Shown: piece after piece, positions 60,062-64,000 of the stretch
How positions within the stretch are numbered: the stretch's first letter is position 1
How the letters are laid out: each line of letters begins with the position of its first letter
Origin: CAZTAO01 sp964611645
GTDB taxonomy: Bacteria > Armatimonadota > UBA5829
Length of the DNA stretch: 64,000 nucleotides
Assembly: GCA_964611645.1 (NCBI GenBank)
Contig: CAZTAO010000001.1
Span: forward strand, 124,001-188,000
Reading direction: 5' to 3'
The notes under the pieces: generated by a model
Databases searched by the model: none
The model's input: the letters and a program-made list of their open reading frames with translations, nothing else
What the model was told of the DNA's origin: nothing
Position numbers and translations under genes: made by a program

Positions 60062-60511
60062 CTAGGAATTGCGGAGAATCTGAGCGGGAGTGAGCGGGGT
60101 GATCTCGGGGTATCGGGCGAAGTCCTGGAAGTTGAGGGTGATGATTGCGTCCACACCTTGGCTGAGCATTAGGGCAGCCAGACGGGCGTCGTGGGCTTGT
60201 CTGCCCATGACAGAGTGCCGAGTGATGAGATCACTCCACAGCTTGCCGATGTTCGGTGGCTCGGGTAGACAGGGGGACGAGTTCTCAATATCCGCAAGAA
60301 ACTGCTGTGCCTCTTTAGGAGCGAGGCCGAGTCCGTTTACTTCCGTCGGTCGTGTGGCAACGACGTATGATTCAATCATAACCTGCGCACACACGTATAC
60401 CACATTGGACGCAGTGGCCACTCGGACCACGGCTTCCATGCAATCGGCGTGTTCGGGCGCTCTGCTGTCCGCCCATCTCAGAAGCACGTTGGAGTCCAGG
60501 AGCAGCTTCAC
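60062..60511 (-). CDS. PIN-domain ribonuclease toxin (VapC-like)
   Basis: A 149-residue PIN protein. The acidic active-site residues are visible: Asp in LLLDSNVLLRW (residue 6), Glu in CAQVMIESYVV, Asp in QAHDARLAALML and Asp in AIITLNFQDF. This matches type II VapC-like toxins that cut tRNA or rRNA. The start ATG at 60511 overlaps the upstream antitoxin gene by four bases. The pair is complete and likely functional. It belongs to the accessory genes of the right part of the window. Confidence 0.88.
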   Translation of the reverse strand: MKLLLDSNVLLRWADSRAPEHADCMEAVVRVATASNVVYVCAQVMIESYVVATRPTEVNGLGLAPKEAQQFLADIENSSPCLPEPPNIGKLWSDLITRHSVMGRQAHDARLAALMLSQGVDAIITLNFQDFARYPEITPLTPAQILRNS

Positions 60512-60747
60512 GCGCCGCGGTCCTCATACAGATTCTCTCTTCGGAGCGCTTCCAGAGCAATCCCGACCGGCTTGGCGCGTCCGGCTATTCGACGAATGGC
60601 GGCTCTTGCTATCTTCGGGTCCCAAGCTGCTGCTGTGGCAGCAGTCTCCCTGAGCTCGAAGGCAAGCGACTCGTTCAGGGGAAGATCAACGGGCGTCTCT
60701 GGAATGAAGACTTTCCCGTCAAAATGCATTCTAATGACTACGGACAT
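60508..60747 (-). CDS. Antitoxin of the VapBC-type pair (DUF104/AF2212-like N terminus)
   Basis: A 79-residue protein. The N terminus SVVIRMHFDGKVFIPETPVDLP matches the small beta fold of DUF104/AF2212-type antitoxins, where VFxPxxPVDLPxG is common. The C-terminal half is helical and basic (ARAAIRRIAGRAKP, ALRREN), probably wrapping the PIN toxin. The start ATG at 60747 has GGAGGT six bases upstream, and an extended -10 promoter lies just before it. As in related pairs, autoregulation by the antitoxin or complex is likely but not shown. Confidence 0.8.
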   Translation of the reverse strand: MSVVIRMHFDGKVFIPETPVDLPLNESLAFELRETAATAAAWDPKIARAAIRRIAGRAKPVGIALEALRRENLYEDRGA

Positions 60748-60766
60748 ATCCAGTACCTCCGAAGCT

Positions 60767-60775
60767 ATTATACCA
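60767..60775 (-). promoter_or_regulatory. Extended -10 promoter of the toxin-antitoxin pair
   Basis: On the minus strand TGGTATAAT gives a perfect TATAAT with an upstream TG, twenty bases before the start codon at 60747. No good -35 lies at the usual distance. The same nine bases form the -10 region of the kdsD promoter. Confidence 0.65.
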
Positions 60776-60822
60776 CACCCAGGTGATGGGCTTGTGGTGC
60801 GGCTTCCTCGGCGAAGAGACGG

Positions 60823-61569
60823 CTACGCGGTGTGGTGGTGGATTGGCTGGGCTGCCAGGTAGGTGTCTATGACCTCGTTGGTGGGGCCGTCGAGTCTGAC
60901 TATGCCTTTGTCCACCCAGATAGTCCTGTCGGCCACCATTCTGGCTGATTCCAAGTCGTGGGTGACGAAGACTATGGTGTGGCCGTGGGTCTTGAACTCT
61001 GCTATGCGGTCGTAGCACTTCTCCTGGAAAGCCGCATCGCCCACCGCCAGAACCTCATCTATCAGTAGTATTTCGGGGTCGGTTTCCGTTGCAATCGAAA
61101 AGCCCAGGCGCATCAGCATACCTGCCGAGTAGGTGCGGACCGGGGCGTCTATGTAGTCCGTCAGTTCTGAGAACTCGATGATCTTGTCGATCTTGCCGCG
61201 TATCTCGGCAGGCTCCAAGCCCAGGATAGCGCCGTTGAAGTAGATATTTTCCCTGCCTGTAAGCTCAGGGTGAAAGCCTGCGCCGAGGTCCAGCATTGTG
61301 GACATCCGCCCGTACACGCACACCGTGCCATCGGTAGGCCGGTAGACCCTGCCGATGATCCTCAGCAGAGTGCTCTTGCCGGAACCGTTCCTGCCGATTA
61401 TTGCCACGGCCTCGCCCCTATGGATGGTTATGTTAATGTCCTTGAGGGCGTCCAGCACGGTCGGCTTGGGCCGTTTGAACGACAGCACCGCAGCCTTGAG
61501 CGACATCGGCGCGCCCTTGGTCAGCATGAACACCTTGTTTATCTTGTCCAAGCAGATAGCGGATTCCAC
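60823..61569 (-). CDS. ABC transporter ATP-binding protein for surface polysaccharide export (Wzt/TagH-like)
   Basis: A 248-residue ATPase of the O-antigen/teichoic acid exporter type. Walker A is IIGRNGSGKST, the family-specific block LDLGAGFHPELTGRENIYFNG follows, then signature YSAGMLMRLGFSIAT, Walker B PEILLIDEVLAVGD and the switch His in VFVTHDL. It lacks the C-terminal carbohydrate-binding domain found in O9a-type Wzt, so chain length would be controlled otherwise. The start is a GTG at 61569; the permease stop TGA lies directly before it, with no longer start plausible. Together with the permease it forms a minimal exporter. Confidence 0.9.
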   Translation of the reverse strand: MESAICLDKINKVFMLTKGAPMSLKAAVLSFKRPKPTVLDALKDINITIHRGEAVAIIGRNGSGKSTLLRIIGRVYRPTDGTVCVYGRMSTMLDLGAGFHPELTGRENIYFNGAILGLEPAEIRGKIDKIIEFSELTDYIDAPVRTYSAGMLMRLGFSIATETDPEILLIDEVLAVGDAAFQEKCYDRIAEFKTHGHTIVFVTHDLESARMVADRTIWVDKGIVRLDGPTNEVIDTYLAAQPIHHHTA

Positions 61570-61570
61570 G

Positions 61571-62425
61571 TCAGGCCCTTTCGGCGAACTCCCACTTGCG
61601 CTTGTTGAAGTATGCATATCCGGACACCGCCACCAGCGCGCAGACAATCGCGCAGACTCCCAGCATTGCCCAGTCCAGTGGAAGCGCCGTCATATACTTG
61701 CCCTTGATAGTCCCCTCGAAGGGCGGAAGCAGGATCTTGCGGTAGGCATCGATCAGCATGGCAACCGGGTTCAGCAGGTAAAGCTTGTAAGCGATCTCCC
61801 GGTAGCCTGCGGGCAGAATGTCGTGAACCAGCTCCGCCGGGTACATGATCGGAGTTATGTAGAACATTACGTTCAAAAGTACTACAATGATATACTTGGT
61901 GTCCTCGTAGAATGTGTTCAGACACGAGATGAAGCACGACAGCCCCAGGATCAGCAGAAGCTGCATAACCATCAGCATCGGCAGGATGACTGCGGTCGGC
62001 ATGATCGGCGAGCCGTGCAGGAACAGGAAATAGAAGAGCAGGTATGCGAAGAACACCAGCAAGGCCAGCAGGTAGTGGATCAGGTTGGCCACCACAGCCG
62101 ATATCGGGAGCACTTCCCGGGGGAAGTACACTTTCTTCAGCAGATCCCGGTGGTGGACGAGGATGGTGTCGCTGGAGTCCAGCAGAGCCATCTGGAAGAA
62201 CACCCACGGCAGGTAGCCTACCAACAGGTACGCGGAGTAGTTCGGGATGCCGATGCCCATCACGTATTTCACTATGATGGTAATGGTTGCGACCTGCACA
62301 AGGGGGTTGGCAAGCGACCAGAAGAACCCCAGCACGGAGTTCTTGTACCTCACCTTGAGGTCGCGAACCACAAGCTGGACCAGCAGGTTTCTGTACTTGT
62401 AGAACTCACGAAGCTCTTCTAGCAT
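61571..62425 (-). CDS. ABC-2 type permease for surface polysaccharide export (Wzm-like)
   Basis: A 284-residue membrane protein with six hydrophobic segments. The N terminus LVQLVVRDLKVRYKNSVLGFFWSLANPLVQV is the typical amphipathic and first-helix sequence of polysaccharide ABC permeases, and VMFYITPIMYPAELV and LNPVAMLIDAYRKILL near the end are also conserved. It is followed without gap by the ATPase gene, so they form an operon. Combined with the Kdo genes at the left end of the window, it is expected to export an O-antigen-like or other lipid-linked polymer. A perfect 13-bp hairpin ends 23 bases upstream of the ATG at 62425. Confidence 0.92.
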   Translation of the reverse strand: MLEELREFYKYRNLLVQLVVRDLKVRYKNSVLGFFWSLANPLVQVATITIIVKYVMGIGIPNYSAYLLVGYLPWVFFQMALLDSSDTILVHHRDLLKKVYFPREVLPISAVVANLIHYLLALLVFFAYLLFYFLFLHGSPIMPTAVILPMLMVMQLLLILGLSCFISCLNTFYEDTKYIIVVLLNVMFYITPIMYPAELVHDILPAGYREIAYKLYLLNPVAMLIDAYRKILLPPFEGTIKGKYMTALPLDWAMLGVCAIVCALVAVSGYAYFNKRKWEFAERA

Positions 62426-62447
62426 GCGTTGTTCGCCAGTTGTGTTG

Positions 62448-62477
62448 ATCCCTCCAGGTTGGGAAACCTGGAGGGAT
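62448..62477. repeat. Perfect 13-bp hairpin upstream of the Wzm-like gene
   Basis: Arm ATCCCTCCAGGTT (62448-62460), loop GGGA, complementary arm 62465-62477. It shares the ten-base core CCCTCCAGGT and its complement with the hairpin at 35102-35126 upstream of argC. Confidence 0.85.
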
Positions 62478-62505
62478 GATAATATGCTCTATGCTTCCCC
62501 GAGAA

Positions 62506-64000
62506 CTAGTCCTCGTGCGTGCGCACTAGTTCTTCGAACCTCAGGTCTGCGCCGATTACTCCGATGGCCTTGCCGTCGTCATTGAATATCGGTGCGGAGA
62601 CCGTAATGCACAGGGCACCGGTTATGCGGGAGTTGTAGAAGTCGGTGATGAACACCGCGCCATCGTCCAACGCCCCCTTAAGCCACACCCTGTCTGAGAG
62701 GTCCTCGTTGGGATGAAGCTTGCCGAACTCCTCGCGATACTTGGGCTGCGTGACATTCTCGGTAATTCTGATGCCCTTGATATCGGTCACATATATGAAC
62801 TGGATGAAAGCGTGCTTGCGCACGTCTTCTTCCAACACCGGCTCTATCCGCTTGTGGTCCATGCTGCGGACTTCGGGATGCTCCGCCAACGCCGCCATAA
62901 TCTTCTCCGAGATATCCCACGCGTGCTCTCTGAGCTTGTCGAAGTCGCTCTTGAAGTACTCCGGCAGGTGCATCTGCGACTGCAGCAGCATCTCGCGGTC
63001 CGAGATGGAAGTTACGCGGCCCGCCGCATACTGGTCACGGACCCAATCGTTGATAACTGCCAGGCCCGGATTGCGCTTGTCTATAGCGGCTTCCGGGCGA
63101 AGACCCAGGTAGCTGTTGACCCAGTGGGCAATGCCGGCCAGACCGGACTTGTCGGTCACGTTCACTCTCGCGGGCCGGTTGAGAATCTTGCTGGTATCGA
63201 AGATGTTGTATATCTCTTCGTTCTTGAGCATGCCGTCGGCATGGATACCCGCGCTGGTGGAGTTGAAGTTGGACCCCACAAACGGATACCCGGCCGGGAT
63301 CTCAGCCTCGATCTCATTCCTGAAGAAGTCGGCTATCTCTGTGATTACCTGGGTGTTGATGCCGTTGTTGTCTCCCACCAGGGAGATGTAGTCGATTATC
63401 GCGCCCTCAAGAGGCGGGTTGCCGGTTCGCTCGCCGTAGCCAAGCAGCGAGGTGTTGGCGGCGGCGCAGCCATACAGCCACGCAGTGGTGGAGTTTACCA
63501 GCACTTTGTGGAAGTCGTTGTGGCCGTGCCATTCCAGCCATTCGCTGGGTACCCCGGCTTCGTACCGGAGAGCGTGTATCATCTTCGGGATGCTCCTTGG
63601 CAAGGTAGCTTCCGCATACGGCACGCCGTAACCCATGGTGTCGCACAGGCGGATCTTCACAGCCTTGCCGGACTGCCGCGCAACCTCCATAAGCCTCTGC
63701 ACCAGCGGGACTATAAACCCGTAGAAGTCTGCACGGGTGATGTCTTCAAGGTGGCACCGCACTGCAACCAAGCCGGCTTCCAGAGCGGTGGTCGCCATAT
63801 CCACATAGTGGTCGGCCATCTGCTCACGGGTCTTGCCGAACTTCATGTAAATGTGATAGTCGGAGGCCGAGGTAAGTATGCCCGTCTCTCGCAGCCCCAT
63901 GCTCTTCACGAGCTTGAAGTCTTCTTTCGACGCCCGAATCCAGCCGGTGACCTCCGGGAACTTGTGCCCCAACTCCAGGCACTTCTCCACGGCCAGTTTG
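62506..64000 (-). CDS. DRE-TIM metallolyase (homocitrate/Re-citrate synthase-like) fused to a Cache-type sensor domain, 5' truncated
   Basis: The gene runs in from the right edge; 497 codons are visible in an open frame up to base 64000. The catalytic part includes FPEVTGWIRASKEDFKLVK, RLCDTMGYGVPYAEA, the metal-binding HGHNDF, GYGERTGNPPLEGAI and an SAGIHADG block, the pattern of Re-citrate/homocitrate/isopropylmalate synthase relatives. Instead of the LeuA-type C-terminal regulatory domain, residues about 400-494 form a Cache-like fold: FIYVTDIKGIRIT, LSDRVWLKGALDDG, AVFITDFYNSRITG, TVSAPIFNDDGKAIGVIGAD. There is no membrane segment around it, so this ligand-binding domain is cytoplasmic. 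The fusion suggests allosteric control by a small molecule. The enzyme is followed by the wzm/wzt pair after a hairpin. Confidence 0.8.
   Translation of the reverse strand, partial: KLAVEKCLELGHKFPEVTGWIRASKEDFKLVKSMGLRETGILTSASDYHIYMKFGKTREQMADHYVDMATTALEAGLVAVRCHLEDITRADFYGFIVPLVQRLMEVARQSGKAVKIRLCDTMGYGVPYAEATLPRSIPKMIHALRYEAGVPSEWLEWHGHNDFHKVLVNSTTAWLYGCAAANTSLLGYGERTGNPPLEGAIIDYISLVGDNNGINTQVITEIADFFRNEIEAEIPAGYPFVGSNFNSTSAGIHADGMLKNEEIYNIFDTSKILNRPARVNVTDKSGLAGIAHWVNSYLGLRPEAAIDKRNPGLAVINDWVRDQYAAGRVTSISDREMLLQSQMHLPEYFKSDFDKLREHAWDISEKIMAALAEHPEVRSMDHKRIEPVLEEDVRKHAFIQFIYVTDIKGIRITENVTQPKYREEFGKLHPNEDLSDRVWLKGALDDGAVFITDFYNSRITGALCITVSAPIFNDDGKAIGVIGADLRFEELVRTHED

Noticed and set aside
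1..64000. tRNA, rRNA, riboswitches, integrases or insertion-sequence transposases
   Set aside because: I looked for conserved tRNA arms, rRNA segments, DDE or tyrosine-recombinase motifs and classic riboswitch cores and saw none; a covariance-model search was not possible here.

Overview
The window looks like a chromosomal stretch of a moderately GC-rich, diderm, free-living heterotroph. The best guess is a member of Armatimonadota or a neighbouring uncultured lineage, inferred from four tandem H-X9-DG type pilin-like proteins, a UPF0182 membrane protein, Kdo pathway genes (so an LPS-type outer membrane) and many secreted TIM-barrel glycosidase-like proteins. No rRNA, tRNA or CRISPR array was seen, so the taxonomy is inference only.

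Layout. 1-6025: end of a Gfo/Idh/MocA oxidoreductase, a repeat-rich gap, then a tightly overlapping envelope operon (kdsD, kdsC, metallophosphatase, GT39-like membrane glycosyltransferase, GT2). 6128-8356: MntA/HepT toxin-antitoxin pair, a deoxyhypusine synthase-like gene ending in a heptanucleotide repeat, and a cupin. 8358-16835 (minus): four pilin-like paralogues, UPF0182, folC and a hypothetical. 16884-19983: a striking hairpin cassette, a GH4 gene and an MttB-family gene. 20048-25757 (minus): an unusual hisF and a 1602-residue surface protein. 26030-32445: ANTAR response regulator and HisKA_2 kinase, then two secreted TIM-barrel proteins. 32633-36397 (minus): argJ, argC and a divergent M24-family protein. 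36572-39495: ParB-like gene, unknown protein with nuclease-like features, and a convergent D12 adenine methyltransferase, a candidate defence or modification module. 39553-55847: secreted TIM-barrel proteins, three more giant surface proteins sharing one C-terminal three-module unit, and a secreted PAAR protein. 56007-64000 (minus): AraC regulator, psuG, a tandem duplication of a small membrane protein, DUF4432 epimerase-like protein, VapBC-like pair, Wzt/Wzm-type O-antigen ABC transporter, and the 3' part of a homocitrate/Re-citrate synthase-like enzyme fused to a Cache-type sensor domain.

Themes. Kdo synthesis, glycosyltransferases and the Wzm/Wzt exporter point to surface polysaccharide assembly. 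GH4, the four TIM-barrel proteins, DUF4432 and the AraC regulator point to sugar scavenging. The window is unusually rich in dispersed repeats: at least ten palindromic elements of different families and several heptanucleotide tandem repeats, some inside coding sequence.

The strongest candidates for something undescribed are the ParB-like/unknown/D12 module, the enzyme-Cache fusion at the right edge, the shared C-terminal unit of the four surface proteins, and the hairpin cassette at 16926-17103.
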